A stretch of 64,000 nt of DNA from Prorocentrum cordatum (GCA_963575745.1 CAUYUJ010021050.1:43501-107500), one strand, 5' to 3'; positions 18,502 through 30,049 are shown, counted from the first letter of the stretch. Numbers and translations are program-made. The notes: a model not told the origin generated them from the letters alone.

Positions 18502-19110
18502 TGCTACATCCCGTTGGCAACGAATGCCACGGACAGACTGGAAGAAATTAGCAATGCATAACGAGAGTGGGATGCGTTTGTGCTGACAGGGACGCATCAG
18601 TGGGCATGGCCAAAGCAGATGAGGAAAATGACTCACAGATATCATGTGGCACTTCAATTCTGGGCGAAGCAGGGAGAACTTGATCACCAAGTGATGCGGC
18701 ACTACGCTCCTGGTGTCCAACGAGATGATGAAACACAAGTCTTCCCGCACGCAGTACACACCTCCTGCACAACTGCAAGGAAGAGCTGCGAATGGTTAGG
18801 CTGCGTACGAGAGGTAACGGCGTCCCAATCTTCGCGACGTACGTTCCGCCAGAGAGGGTACGCAGACAATGTGTTGATTGCTGTATTATACAATGTGTGG
18901 AGGTGTGGCGGCACGGGTGGCAGATTTATTTTCGAGATGGGAGGGGACCTCAGCAACCCTTTGGTATTGCGCAGGTCAGACAGCAGAGATTTGGTGGTAA
19001 GCAGACACAGATCGGGCACACATTCAGCTGCGTTGGGACCAGTAGCCAAGGAGGTGGAGAACGACGACGGCGCCGCGTTCAGGGAGTTTGGTGTCCATAG
19101 TTTGTTGTCA
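18502..19110 (+). pseudogene. LINE A endonuclease-like remnant
   Basis: The frame through 18,580 reads WDAFVLTGTHQWAWP, like the start of a LINE AP-endonuclease domain (a 'D..VLTGT' strand). Around 18,807-18,842 a different frame reads GVPIFATYVPPERV, matching the 'YxPP' strand of the same fold. The change of frame between them, and a stop (TAA) just before the first segment, show decay. The downstream catalytic Asp/His motifs are not recognisable. The role in an active element would be to nick target DNA for target-primed reverse transcription. Confidence 0.5.
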
Positions 19111-20708
19111 GTAGTCACGTTTTTTTTTTTTTGTTTTTTTTTTCGATTGTGGGCCAATTTGTTACTTCGTGAAAGACGGGAATATGACGTCGGTCCAGGT
19201 CGACCACATAGCGACGCCGACGGGGGCTTTACCACACGTGCGGACGTGCGCTGCATTGAGAGGAGCGGCCAAGCCATTGTAGACGATCGAAGCGAGAGGA
19301 CGCAGAGACCACATCCCATTGGGCATGGATATTGGGCGGGAACATCAATGCCATGTCTCGTGCCAGCACAGACAGCACAGAGCAGACACAGAGGTGGACC
19401 GCAACATGATGGCTGGTCGAGTGCCTGCCTGGGGAGAGGACGCCTGAAAACAGAATTCTTGCGCGCGTTCGACCGCCACCTGGAGGCCGTTCTGCCGCAA
19501 CAGCCAGGATAAGCATTTGCGGGTTTGTCTCGGTGGGCGACCCATGCGGGTCCATCCAAGCTCCTAGGAGATGCGTCAGCGAGGTCCTCTCGGAGTGCGG
19601 CCCAGGAGGAGCTCGCCGAGCTCCCAGGAGAAGCATTCGCGAAGTGATCTCGGGGTGCAACCCCTGGGGGGGCGAACGGCAGAGGAATAATGGAGAGTTC
19701 CAGGGGCGCCCCGCAGCGGACCAGATGTGGAAGAAATGAAGCGAGGCGGGCAGAGATGCCATGAAAGGAGTATTCACAAGCAAGAAGACACAGGAGAACA
19801 AGGGGGCCGCTGCCTCCCAGTTGCGGCGACATTCCCTACTGGCAGAAAGGTTGAAGTTAATGGCGTGGCAGAGTCAGTCACGCCAGAGAGATGTGATAAT
19901 TTGCCAAGCATGCACAGGACAGACTTGGAAGTTACCAGGACAACGAAGCTGGCAGAAGAAACATGGAGGGCATGCGAGGACAACAGCTTCAGCGAGATGC
20001 ACCGGCTCAGGGTAGAATATCAGACGCATGGGAGATGGCCAAAGACGTGTTATTTCTCAGCTCGGACATGGAGGATCACAAAGGAATGGCTAAACTAACG
20101 GGGCAAGCACCCTCCACGAATGGGGGGGCTGGCAGCAGAGCCGATGAACTTAGAGGGGTGCGGGCAGGAGCGCGACGAGATGACCGCAGAGAATGCCGCC
20201 CCCAATCGACATGGATCTGAGATCCCAAGTGGAGAGAGACAAGAGGTACATGCTGAAGTACAGCAGGAACGCGGCAAGGAGGAGGGCTGCCCCCCCCCCC
20301 CCCCGCGGGGGGTGCCAGTGGGAGGACTTGGATAAGCGCAACTCACTTTGCAAGTGCAGGGTGGGCAGATCGGTGTTACAAAACAATGCGCTGCCGATGA
20401 ATGGGGGGGGGGGGGGGGCGATCGGGGAAGGGGGGGGGGGGCGGGTGCGCTGGGCGGGGCAGATGGGGGTGATGTTGGAGAAGCGCTGCCTGCGGGCGAC
20501 AAGGAAAAATCGCGTCACCTTGGGGGGTGGGGGGGGGGCGCGAGAAATTTGGGCGGGGATCTCCAGCGCCGGGGGCGGGCGCGGGCATGGGGCGCGGGAA
20601 CAAGCTGGAGGGCATCCTTATAGAGCGCCGCCAATCTCAAGCTACACCGCTGAACTGGCGTAGGTACATTTCTTTCCCAGCAGAGAAGAGTCAACCAAAA
20701 CAAGGGGA

Positions 20709-21086
20709 TTGGAGGAAAAAGAGCCCCGCGCATATTGCTCAATGGGAATGGCGCCTCACACTGGGATTCACTACAAATGGAAAACACCAGAGCGCCCATG
20801 CTGGGCACAGGGGGGGCTTAGAAATCGATCGAGGGAGAACGCGATTGCCTGCGTCGAAGCTACGCCATGGAGAGCAAGACTGGCAGGGGTGAGCACCGCT
20901 GCCAGCAACTACGACTGCACCAGTGCCTTTGCGAGCATTCTACGCAAATCCTTGCTGGCATCAGTCTTTGCCGCCGCGCCGACTGAGGAGGACCTACCAT
21001 TCGCTATTGAGGCGCTACATTGCGCGTCAATGTGCAGGGGGTGCGCAGACGACTGGCTACATGCACCGGCTGCGCGGGGTGCGTAG
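20709..21086 (+). pseudogene. LINE A reverse transcriptase core remnant
   Basis: The 125-residue frame contains NYDCTSAFASILRKSL near its middle, fitting RT motif A (aromatic, Asp, x, x, x, Ala-Phe). About 35 residues further the text becomes helical, as in the RT fingers/palm. A YxDD box is not visible in this frame; the adjoining frames hold the continuation. Surrounding 19,730-20,680 contains only short, G-run-interrupted fragments. It is therefore a broken RT. Alternative: chance resemblance, less likely because the C-terminal LINE region lies at the right distance. Confidence 0.5.
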
Positions 21087-21520
21087 ATGGGTTTCCTGGC
21101 GTGCCCGCCGAAATCTAATGCCACTTACAACCTGCGCGCGGGGCAATGGCAACAGGAAGAGAGGGGGCGTGGAGAGATGCAGGCAGCGCGCGACACGGTG
21201 GGCCCCGTCAGTGACCGGGAGCACGATCTCTCGCTCAACGCGTTCAAGATCCGCGCAGCGGTTCCGCCCAGACCGCCCGCGCGGGCGGCTGGGGTTAGCG
21301 AGGCGATCCCGGAGCGCCAGTCGGCATTTGGCGAAAACGAGGATATCTCGGCTCGTCCATGAGCACAGCGCCAGTCGGTTCTTGGCGAAAGCGAGGGCGT
21401 TTCTGATCGCCCGAGAGCCCCAGCGGGGAATGAGGCTGGATCGCTATACCAAGCGAGAAGGATAGCGGAGCAGACCACTGCCACCGCGCAGCGCCTCGAG
21501 CGCAAGCTGGAGAAAGGAGG

Positions 21521-22648
21521 GTGGAGCTTGGCTCCATCCAAAACCAACCGCCCGACATCCCTTCGAGGCCCAGGGGCAGGCGGGGCCGCGCGACAGCTAC
21601 AGAGGGAGAGGAGGCTCGCGGGCACGCCAATGGGGGAGATGAGACCACTGGGGCCATACCTACCTACCTACCAGGAGGCCAAGGCTACGCGGGAGCGATC
21701 AGGAGTAGGTGTGAGGCCATGCAGATAGCTCGCAGACAACGTGGATGGTTCTGGTCTTCTGATACCACCGACGAGAATCAGAAGGAGATGTTCCAGGCGT
21801 TTGTTTCGGGGGCAGGCCTCGGCGGAATGACGGCGCCTGTGATTGAATAACAACTTTTGCAAGCGCTTGACAGTGCCATGGCGATTCCATGGAGAAGAAC
21901 GGCAGGAGGCAGGATGAGCTGGACAGAGGAAGATTGCACCGCCAGGTGCTTCGCCAACAAGGAGGTGTTCAGGAGATGGAGGATTCCGCGTCGCTCAACA
22001 GCGCTGAGGATCCGCTGGCTGCGATGGGATAGGCAATGGGCCAAACGTCCAGAGGACTTTGGTAGCGCGTTGGCCCCAGCTTTTGGCGCGTCGAAGCTGG
22101 GCCGCCTCTGCGAAGTCAGGAGATTGGAAAATGGGGGGGCACGCGAAGCATCCACGCCCTGGGCAACGCAGGTGGTCAGGGATTGCCAGGCGCCGGCGGA
22201 GGTCAGCAAGGACGTTGCAAGCTGGTGCCCGCGGAGGCAGTCAGATATCCCCTTGTTCCAGACGGGCGCGAGAGATTGGGGAGCTTGGACAGGGGCGGAC
22301 CCAGTATTCTACGCTTGCAAAAGCTTGGGATACACAGTTGCCACACATTGCGGTGGGAAGCGCATTGGTCGCTCAGTGCTGGCCCGGCTGGGAAGCTGGG
22401 GTTGGGGGGCAAGTGAGGGGGGCGGAATGCGCAGCGGCGGCGGCGCTGGCAGCGCGCGGGGGAGTGATGCGCACTTATCATCCGCTGGTCTCCAGCTTGG
22501 CGACGGCGAATCAATGCCCGCGGTTCCTGAGCTCTTTCGCGTCGAGAGAAGCGGCCGCGGGACTCGATGCAAAAGCAGAAGCTGTTGGAGCCGCCCAGTC
22601 CAGGAGCCTCCTTCCCTAGTCTGCACCTTCTGTGGCTATCAGGTTTAA
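21521..22648 (+). pseudogene. LINE A C-terminal region with in-frame stop
   Basis: A single frame covers 376 codons with one stop (TAA, 21,848-21,850). Before the stop it reads RCEAMQIARRQRGWFWSS and then a helical stretch; after it, FRRWRIPRRSTALRIRWLRW followed by ALAPAFG. The arginine-rich 'LRIRWLRW...LAPAFG' block also occurs in LINE B (LRIRRLGWLTQ...LSALFG), so both belong to one family. The single nonsense codon makes this the best-preserved part of LINE A. Function after the RT thumb is unknown. Confidence 0.65.
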
Positions 22649-22701
22649 TCTTTTGGGGTTTCAAGCGCGCCGCCGCCATTCTGGGCCGCGCCGCGTGTAA
22701 G

Positions 22702-23659
22702 ATGGCGAATGCACCGCGGAGACTGCCCCCGTCCAGAGGGGGGGGCAGGCGCGGAGTTGGAAGGATAGACGAGGAGCCACGAGGGCCGCAAGGGGAAATG
22801 CAACTACCAGTGGACAACAGAGGGGTCCAGCTCCAAGGCGGCGGGCAGCCGGCCAGAGGCCGCGGCCGCGGCGACGTGGGGGGGCGGCAAGGGCGGAGAA
22901 GGGGGGCGCAGACCTTCCCGCCAGCAGCCATGCGCAGCGGAGGACTACGGGGGCTTCGACCTCAGAGGATGCATCAACGGACTCCAGCGACTGGCCCTCC
23001 GCTCGGCAGCAGAGATCAGCGATATGAGCCACGTGACATCCGACTTCTTCCTCATGCCAGCCAGCAATTTGGCGTTTCGAAAGTCGTCGGGGGCGGGGCA
23101 GAATTACGGGAGCCAGGTCAGGGATAGGGGCAAGGGGCGCATGCTGGGGCCACCAGGCATGCGCACGGGGATGGCGCTCATGCAGGGCATCCAGGAGATG
23201 GCGTCGGATTGGCAGAAAGCAGATCCAGAGGCAGGGGCGGCGTCGACACATCAGGCAGTGGACGCTCTGAACGACTTCCTGCAGCTGGTGGAAGACAACA
23301 GCGAGCACGGCCAGGCCATGGTGACAGCGACGATCAAGATGCGCAAGGCCAGCGAGAGCTAGAAGGCGCGCAGCAACAAGAAGTGGAACACGAACGAGGA
23401 CGAGCAGGCTTTCTGGGAGGAGGGTCCCGGAAAAGTCCACGTCGGCATCGACGAGTCCCCCAATTTCAGCGCAGTGCTCCCGAATGACACGCACGAAAGA
23501 AGAAACATGGCGAAGCTGGACCAGTTCGCTGGCCACAACATGAGGATGGCAGTGGGGGCGCTGATCGTCTACGCGGGCTGCAAGAAGTCCCAGTCGGCGG
23601 CGCCCAAGTCGGGGCTGGAAAGGATGGCGGGGCGGGAACTGCGGCGCCGTTGCCGCTGA
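22702..23659 (+). pseudogene. unrecognised ORF, RG-rich N-terminus plus helical domain, one frameshift and one stop
   Basis: ATG at 22,702 opens an Arg/Gly-rich segment of about 75 codons. Near 22,930 the plausible frame shifts by one to DYGGFDLRGCINGLQRLALR, SDFFLMPASN, then RMLGPPGMRTGMALMQGI. A single TAG at 23,360-23,362 interrupts it, after which KKWNTNEDEQAFWEEGPGK continues in the same frame to 23,659. The 'L..LAL....EI.DM..VT.DFFLMPA' plus 'LGPPG' layout resembles a multi-copy dinoflagellate ORF family I recall by pattern only; the exon pair at 30.9-31.5 kb has a similar layout. Function unknown. It follows LINE A by about 50 bases in the same orientation and could be the ORF1 of another element. 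Confidence 0.5.
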
Positions 23660-24390
23660 GGACAGAAGGCGCAGTTGCATTGGCGAGGTTATCTCGGGGT
23701 GCAAAGACCCCGGGGCAGAGTGCCAGGCCGCGGCTGTCGTGGACAAGCACTTTCACTGCGCCTCCGACGGCGCCAGGATCAGGCGCTGAGGGGGCCGCCC
23801 TAGGGGTGGGGGCCCAGGGCAGTTGGGCATTGCTGGCGCGCCCAAAAGGGCGCAGGCGAAGAGGAAGAGAGATCTTTCAGATGATGAAAGAATAGCGGTG
23901 TGTGTCAATCAGCATGGGCGTTGAGCGCCTCGCTAAACTCAGACGTTTTGCCCGAGTGGTAGGATGCACGAAATGGCCCTAAAGTTGCGAGCAGGGCGGG
24001 AAGCGGAGTTGCAGAGAAGCGCCTTGGGGAATGGCCGCCCTGGCAACAACCAGTCCACCCGTTCCTGTCAGTAACAGACATCATCTACCATGACGACGCG
24101 ATAATTCTTTTCTTTCTGCTCATCCGTCACAGATTCGGAGTGACGGTGGGCGCTGTGTTTTTGCGCACAGCACAGCATGCGCACAATGTAGAGACGGGCC
24201 ACGATCAGGGGTGGGGCGCGAGTATCGGGGCAGATGTGGAATTCACCACCACCTCCATCGATCATAATGCGGACCCCACAGCGGATTTCGCTCAATGACG
24301 GACCGGGCGCGCGGTGTTGCGCATGAGCGGGGTTTCTCGGGGTGAGCGACGCGGGGGGCCACCCGTGGATTTCGCCGGCAGCAGCCAGCT
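23660..24390. other. unassigned stretch, possible 3' part of the preceding ORF
   Basis: Short frames (e.g. PKRAQAKRKRDLSDDERIAV around 23,840-23,910) look protein-like but are broken. A GCATTGGCGAGGTTATCTCG motif lies at 23,681. No gene is supported. Confidence 0.4.
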
Positions 24391-24559
24391 ATGGCGCCGC
24401 GGGCGTTGGGGGTCCTGGAACTACAAGATGATCGAGGGCCTAAGGGGGCGCGCAAGGAATGTGCCTGCTCTGGAAAAGATCAAGGAGGCAAAGGCAGTCT
24501 ATGGAAGAGGGTTCGCGCCCACCGTGAGCAGGAGCTGAGGCAGGGGGGGCGGGGCGAAA

Positions 24560-25730
24560 GGAGGAGAGGAGAGCAGTATGATCGAAGAGGAGAGCAGTAT
24601 AAAGGGAAGATGAAAGCGAAAGGAGCCGCGCGGGCAGCCCCATCCTCGGGGCAGATCAAAGCAGCGCAAGCGCCCACGGCAGGAGAAGAAGGCCCAAATA
24701 TAAAGTCTTGCAATGTAAGGAACAAGTTGGCCCTTGAGAAGGCAGGGGGGATGGCGGAGGCGCTGCTGGAGGGCATCGAACATGAATGGGGGCATCTTTG
24801 CAGCCTTTCGTGCCACCGGAGAATGCGTGACAGAGGCTGCGCGGTGCGCCGAGGAATGCGGCGCCCTGCTCAACGAGTGCATGGCCATGGGCATCAAACA
24901 CGAGGACGCACTGAAGGCAGCCAACAAATAATTGGAGGAACATGAGAAGGATATGCCCGGGATGGACGACTACAAGGCGGCGAAGAACACGGGGGCAATT
25001 GTCGGCGCGGCGCAAGGCGCTGGATTTCGCGCACGAGTGGGGCGACAACATGCAGCGGTTCGATTTGTGCAGGAGGGGCGGCGGATGGGGCGAAACGACG
25101 GGCGTCGCCCGCTCGCGCGGGCTTGCGTTCCCAAACGAGATGTGGCGGGGAGGCCCCAGCGCCCGCTCGACAGGGGACAAGTTGCACTTCTGGTGCATGG
25201 TGTTCTGGTCGCAGCTCGTTGAGGCGCAGGAGAGCCAACCATAAGATGTGCTCATGAAAGAGTGGGCGGCCAAGTTCAAGGCGCGATCGGCAATGACTGG
25301 GAGGGGTGGCCAGACATCGGGTGCAAGTCGAACTTCTTCCCGTTTAAGAGCGGGCCGTCAATGGCGGTGGATCTCAAGGTGGGAAATGGCTGGGGGGCCT
25401 TCGTGGCGGAAAAGCTGCCGCAGCAGCTAGACGACGCCATCGAGGGGCGCCGCTGCGTGTTCTACGACGCCGCGCAGAAAATTCGCCCAGAGGAGCTTCT
25501 CGAGCTGATCCCGCGCCCCCCCCCCCCCCCCGATGACGCGCAAGATTATAGGTTGCGATCTCATCGCAAGGTATCCTGTGGACGCGCGGGAAAAGGCTGG
25601 GGAGAACGCCTTCACTGTGCAGAGCTGGCGCGAGTTGTCGTTGGAGGTTTCGAGGAAAGACGACGAACCTCCAAGAAGTCATGAAGGTCGCCAAGAAGGA
25701 GCTGAGCAGCGAGGACACAATCTCGACCCA
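24560..25730 (+). pseudogene. second decayed ORF block downstream of LINE A
   Basis: Protein-like pieces lie in changing frames: KLALEKAGGMAEALLEGI (frame of 24,391), GGIFAAFRATGECVTEAARC and CGALLNECMAMGIKHEDALK (24,734 frame, stop at 24,929), KALDFAHEWGDNMQRFDLC and KLHFWCMVFWSQLVEAQESQ (24,942 frame), then NDWEGWPDIGCKSNFFPFKS and GAFVAEKLPQQLDDAIEG (25,262 frame). Such composition on one strand with frame changes suggests a frameshifted pseudogene or exons separated by short introns. I do not recognise the family. The C run at 25,517-25,530 may mark an error-prone site. Confidence 0.42.
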
Positions 25731-25904
25731 GAGTTAGTCAAAGGTCCATGAGCGATAGGAACTACGAGACAGCACGCAGACCCTGCTGGATGGCACCGAG
25801 ATCTTCGAGGACAAGCTCGCCCGCCCCATGGCGGGGGAGACGACGACGGCCGGCTCCCTTTGCGGCCGCCAATGAGAAAGCCGACTGGGGCCCACTGGAA
25901 AGCC

Positions 25905-26055
25905 AAGGGATGCATTAGCGATGTTTCCTCGGAGTGCTAATCTGGGCAAACTGGACGAGCCCACGGGCAAAGCCAAGATATGCATTAGCGAGGGTATCTC
26001 GGAGTGCTACTCTAGGCAAACTGGACGGGCAAACGCAAAGTGCTCGGCGCCGGCA
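25905..26055. repeat. GCATTAGCGAG...TCTCGGAGTGC tandem pair
   Basis: Two units about 69 bases apart (25,912 and 25,981): GCATTAGCGATGTTTCCTCG and GCATTAGCGAGGGTATCTCG, each followed by GAGTGCTA...CTRGGCAAACTGGACG. Related singles are at 19,516, 19,574, 19,636 and 23,681. Confidence 0.7.
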
Positions 26056-26108
26056 TCGCCATGGGATGTGTTTTTTGTTTTCGGTGCTGACCGGCGCATT
26101 ACTCAAGG

Positions 26109-26429
26109 GTGGTGAAAGGGGCGCGGAACAAATCATCACGAAGGCCACCAGAACGCATCTTCGATGGCCCCACCTACACAATACCGTGGCCACCAGTCCG
26201 TTCTACCCCGCATGAACTTCGGGGGGTAACAGTGGGATACTTCAACAGAGTACCGCAGTACATCAACGACAATGCATGGGACAACTATCGGGCAGTGCGA
26301 TGTGGAAGGGGAGTGGGCCGAGCGAGAGGGGAGATAATAGGATATTATCAAAGCAGTATGGTAATCAGGCTTTCAAGCACAAGTTCGGGAAACACGGGCC
26401 TCCAGACCGCCCCCCCCTCCTCCTATTGA
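26109..26429 (+). other. short unrecognised open frame
   Basis: A 106-codon frame containing GVTVGYFNRVPQYINDNAWD and NYRAVR looks more protein-like than the surroundings, mainly at about 26,218-26,300. No start, splice sites or homologue can be confirmed. It may be an exon of the decayed material upstream. Confidence 0.25.
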
Positions 26430-26742
26430 GTTGTCGTGTCGTCGTGTCCCCCCCTAGGTTGGGCGCGCTGCTAAGCCCGCGCGTCCCCACCTCTTGGGCA
26501 CGCGGAGCGGCCGGCAGCTGCTCCCCCCGCACTGATTCGCAGGCACTTGTGATCGTAAGCTAGCGAGCCTCTCTTACGGGGCCACCTCGGCGCTCACTCC
26601 TTGAGCAGGGGGGTATGCCCCCTTCCGGCTGTAGTGAGAAGACAGGGCCGTTGCACAACCAATCGCAGGGGATTTTGCCAGATGTGCGCAATGCACCAGT
26701 GTAGGCGTTTTGACGCTGAACCCCCTTTTATGCGCATGTCCT

Positions 26743-26872
26743 TGTCCTTGTCCTTGTCCTCCTCCTCCTTTTCCTCCTCCTCCCCCTCCTCCTCCACCTC
26801 GTCCTCCTCTTTCTCCTCCTCCTCCTCCTCCTCCTCCTCCTCCTCCTCCTCCTCCCCCTTTTCCTTGTCCTA
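26743..26872. repeat. (TCC)n and (TTGTCC)n array
   Basis: Pyrimidine-only plus strand; begins with TTGTCC hexamers, then CTC/TCC trinucleotides. Confidence 0.95.
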
Positions 26873-26931
26873 CCTATAGTAGTCATGGTGGGAAAGTGCC
26901 GGTCAAAATGCGCTCACGGAACTTAGAAATA

Positions 26932-26962
26932 CATGGGGCATGGACGTCCGAGCGATGGCGAA
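26932..26962. mobile_element. TIR family 2 right-end fragment
   Basis: ATGGACGTCCGAGCGATGGC ends at 26,959 and equals the right TIR of the compact copies. No left end is nearby. Confidence 0.65.
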
Positions 26963-27132
26963 GGGTTGCGGGAGGGAGCGGTCGTTTGCGGGAGCAGCGC
27001 GCGCTTGTGGAAGCGGGAAAAGAGCGGGGTGGCGCGAGGGGTGCAGGGCGGTAGGAGGAGGGGCCGGGGAGGGCAGAGAAACAGGTTTCGAGAACAACGA
27101 ATGATGGGCCGATTTTCCATCACCAGTACAAT

Positions 27133-27190
27133 ATGTAGGAGGAGGAGGAGGAGGAGGAGGACGAGGAAGACGAGGAGGAGGTGGACTTCC
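27133..27190. repeat. short (GAG)n run
   Basis: GGAGGAGGAGG with a GACGAGGAAGA tail. A family 4 fragment follows at 27,252-27,310. Confidence 0.88.
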
Positions 27191-27451
27191 CCTGTCCTAC
27201 CTATGGTACTGGTGGTGGAGAATTGGCCCATCCCAAAACGGCATACTGTGGAAGCGTAGGCCAAGAAACACCTCGTTTGCCTCCAGGGTGGGGTGCCCCG
27301 GGTGTCTTTGGTCTTGATGTTTCTGTTACCTAACAGCTTGTTTCTGGGTACCTGTTACTGACTGTTTCTAGTGGTGTCAAAAGAGAGCAGCAGATGACTC
27401 CACAGGGGGGTCTGGGCGGGTGCCGGACAGGGTGCCGCAGAAGTCGTTTTA

Positions 27452-27957
27452 AGCCAACAGTCACACACTTCGTGCTCTTCGACCTCCCAGAACTCCATTC
27501 CCGGGCCACATTCTGAATGCCCGGAGCCAACTGTAGGCCACTTCGTGCTCTTCGACTTCCCAGAACTCCATTCCCGGGCCACATTTTGAATGCCCGGAGC
27601 CAACTGTAGGCCACTTCGTGGTCTTCGAGTCCCCAGAACTCCATTCCCGGGCCACATTTTGGATGCCCGGAGCCAACTGTAGGCCACTTCGTGGTCTTCG
27701 AGTTTCCAGAGCTCCATTCCCGGGCCACATTTTGAATACCCGGAGCCACTTGTAGGCCACTTCGTGTTCTTCGAGTTCCCAGATGTCCATTCCCGGGCCG
27801 CATTTTGGATGTCCGGAGCCAACTGTAGGCCACTTCGTGTTCTTCGAGCTCCCAGAACTTCATTCCTGGGCATGATTTTGAATACCCGGAGCCACTTGTA
27901 GGCCACTTCGTGTTCTTCGAGTTCCCAGATGTCCATTCCCGGGCCACATTTTGAATG
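27452..27957. repeat. 73-bp satellite, about 7 copies
   Basis: GCCAACTGTAGGCCACTTCG or a one-base variant starts at 27,526, 27,599, 27,672, 27,745, 27,818 and 27,891, exactly 73 bases apart. The unit contains TCTTCGAG, CATTCCCGGGCCACATTTTG and TGCCCGGA. Because 73 is not divisible by 3, each open minus frame runs through all three translations in turn, which explains three overlapping open frames. No protein is supported. Confidence 0.97.
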
Positions 27958-28275
27958 CTGAGGCTGAGGCTGATGCTGAGGCTGAGGCAGGCTGAGGCTG
28001 AGGCCGAGGCTGAAGGCAGACTGAGGCTGAGGCTGAAGCAGGCTGAGGCTGAGGCTGAGGCAGGCTGAGGCTGAGGCTGAGGCAGGCTGATGCTGAGGCA
28101 GGCTGAGGCTGAGGCTGAGGCTGATGCAGGCTGAGGCTGAGGCAGGCTGAGGCTGAGGCCGAGGCTGAAGGCAGACTGAGGCTGAGGCTGAAGCAGGCTG
28201 AGGCTGAGGCTGAGGCAGACTGAGGCTGAGGCAGGCTGAGGCTGAGGCTGAGGCAGGCTGAGGCTGAGGCTGTGA
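27958..28275. repeat. (GAGGCT)n hexamer array with higher-order period
   Basis: GAGGCT/GATGCT hexamers broken by GAGGCAGGCT and GAAGGCAGACT. The block GGCCGAGGCTGAAGGCAGAC recurs at about 27,999 and 28,157, a higher-order period near 158-160 bases. It abuts the 73-bp satellite. Confidence 0.92.
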
Positions 28276-28783
28276 CTGTGACTGCCGTTGCCACTGCGGC
28301 TGTCATCGCGAATGCGACTACGACTGCGAGAACAGCAGAATTCTACAACTGGATTCTCATCTGAATCGTAAGGGGAATGCTTCCAGATATGCTCCTACAC
28401 ATCGCTGTTAGGTTGCTTTGCCGGGATAATTTTTGCTCTGGAAGGCGTGACGCTCCCACACCAAGAATCTCTGGACGTCCTGGGGTCTTAGGCTTGGGCT
28501 TTGTGTGGAGTTCCAAGTGTACGAACGAATTTTCGACGGTCCTCGCGGTTTTTTTGTGATCTGTGGTGGACCCTCCTGGCGGCGCCCCCCGCGCCGCGTC
28601 TGGCGCGCTCTGCGCGCTAGGGAGTGCGCCGCTGGGAGGGCCCAGCGCAGATCCAAGAAATCTGGGCGGACCGTCGGTCGTTCCTGCTTGTGCCGTTGTT
28701 TGGTCTTCCAGAGGGGGACCAGAATAAACCCAATATGAATCAATGATAATGCAGTAATTACACATTCCCGTCCCCCGGAGCAT
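28276..28783. other. unassigned stretch with a family 4 fragment
   Basis: 28,445-28,505 (ACACCAAGAATCTCTGGACG, then GGGGTCTTAGGCTTGGGCTT) is a partial family 4 copy. No gene recognised. Confidence 0.5.
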
Positions 28784-29024
28784 GTGGAGGAGGAGGAGGA
28801 CGATGAGGATGAGGATCAGGATAAAGATGATGATGATGGTGATGATGATGATGGTGTTGCTGATGATGATGATGATGATTATGATTATGATGATGATGGT
28901 GCTGATGATGATGATGATGCTGCTGATGATGATGATAATAATGATGATGTGCTCATGATGCTGATGATAATGATGATGGTGGTTGTGGTTGTGGTGATGA
29001 TGACGACGATGCTGATGATGGTGC

Positions 29025-29068
<44 letters not shown>

Positions 29069-29080
29069 ATGCTGATGAAC

Positions 29081-29126
<46 letters not shown>

Positions 29127-29258
29127 CGGGGCTGATGATGATGTTGTTGATGATGATGACGATGATGCTGATGATGATGACGATGACGATGATGATGATG
29201 ATGATGATGATGTTGTTGTTGATGATGATGATGGTGATGATGATGACGATGACGATGC

Positions 29259-29320
<62 letters not shown>

Positions 29321-29330
29321 ATGCTGGTGG

Positions 29331-29406
<76 letters not shown>

Positions 29407-29456
29407 GGTTGCGGTGGTGGTGGTGGTGGTGATGATGATGATGCTGATGCTGATGC

Positions 29457-29541
<85 letters not shown>

Positions 29542-29548
29542 AAGGAGG
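28784..29548. repeat. (GAT)n trinucleotide array, 760 bp
   Basis: Nearly continuous GATGAT with GCT, GGT and GTT interruptions, including a (GGT)n patch at 29,391-29,430. The Met or Asp homopolymer frames are artefacts. Confidence 0.97.
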
Positions 29549-29765
29549 AGGAGTAGAAAGAGATGATATAAGACAAGACCCGTGGGGCGCCGCCGATCCT
29601 CCCCTCTCCTACCGAGAGCGCGGGCGCCTGGGTTCTGCTTCTGACAGGCCCTGACGTGTCGCCGAGCACGCTGCCCCTGCGCCGGGGAGGGCAGGCACGG
29701 GCTCGGTGGCGGGCCTTGCGGTGCGCAGCCTGTGGCTGCCACCGTGAGCACCTCTCAAAACTAAA

Positions 29766-29945
29766 CCTCCTCCTCCTCCTCCGATCCTCCTCCTCGTCCT
29801 TCCCCTCCTCCCCTCCTCAGAGGTCCTCATCCCACCTCCTCCTCCTCCTCCTCCTCCTCCTCCTCATCATCATCATCATCACACCTCCTCCTCCTCCTCC
29901 TCCTCCTCCTCCTCCTCCTCCTCCTCCTCCTCCTCCTCCCTCTCA
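29766..29945. repeat. (CCT)n with (CAT)n patch
   Basis: CTC trinucleotides from 29,766, a CATCATCATCATCATCA patch at 29,863-29,880, then CTC again to 29,940. Confidence 0.95.
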
Positions 29946-30049
29946 CTAAACTCACCGTGAGAACCTCACTCTGAACAAACAAAAGAGACAGGAGGCCGCT
30001 ACATGCGCGCTCCTCTCCCCCTGCCTTCTGAAAATCCCCCTGCCGGGGC

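Larger units (their letters stand above)
18440..22660 (+). mobile_element. LINE A: decayed non-LTR retrotransposon
   Basis: Protein-like sequence runs in the order endonuclease, reverse transcriptase, C-terminal region over about 4.2 kb on plus, but in several frames with stops. It is therefore a dead copy. Domain pieces are listed separately. Dispersed GCATTNGCGAG-type repeats lie inside it (19,510-19,670). Ends and target duplication were not found. Confidence 0.75.

Noticed and set aside
27452-27957. CRISPR-like array of 73-bp repeats
   Set aside because: Units are contiguous without variable spacers, and the DNA is eukaryotic.
28784-29751. Long Met/Asp frames on plus and Ile/Ser frames on minus
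   Set aside because: Artefacts of the GAT array.
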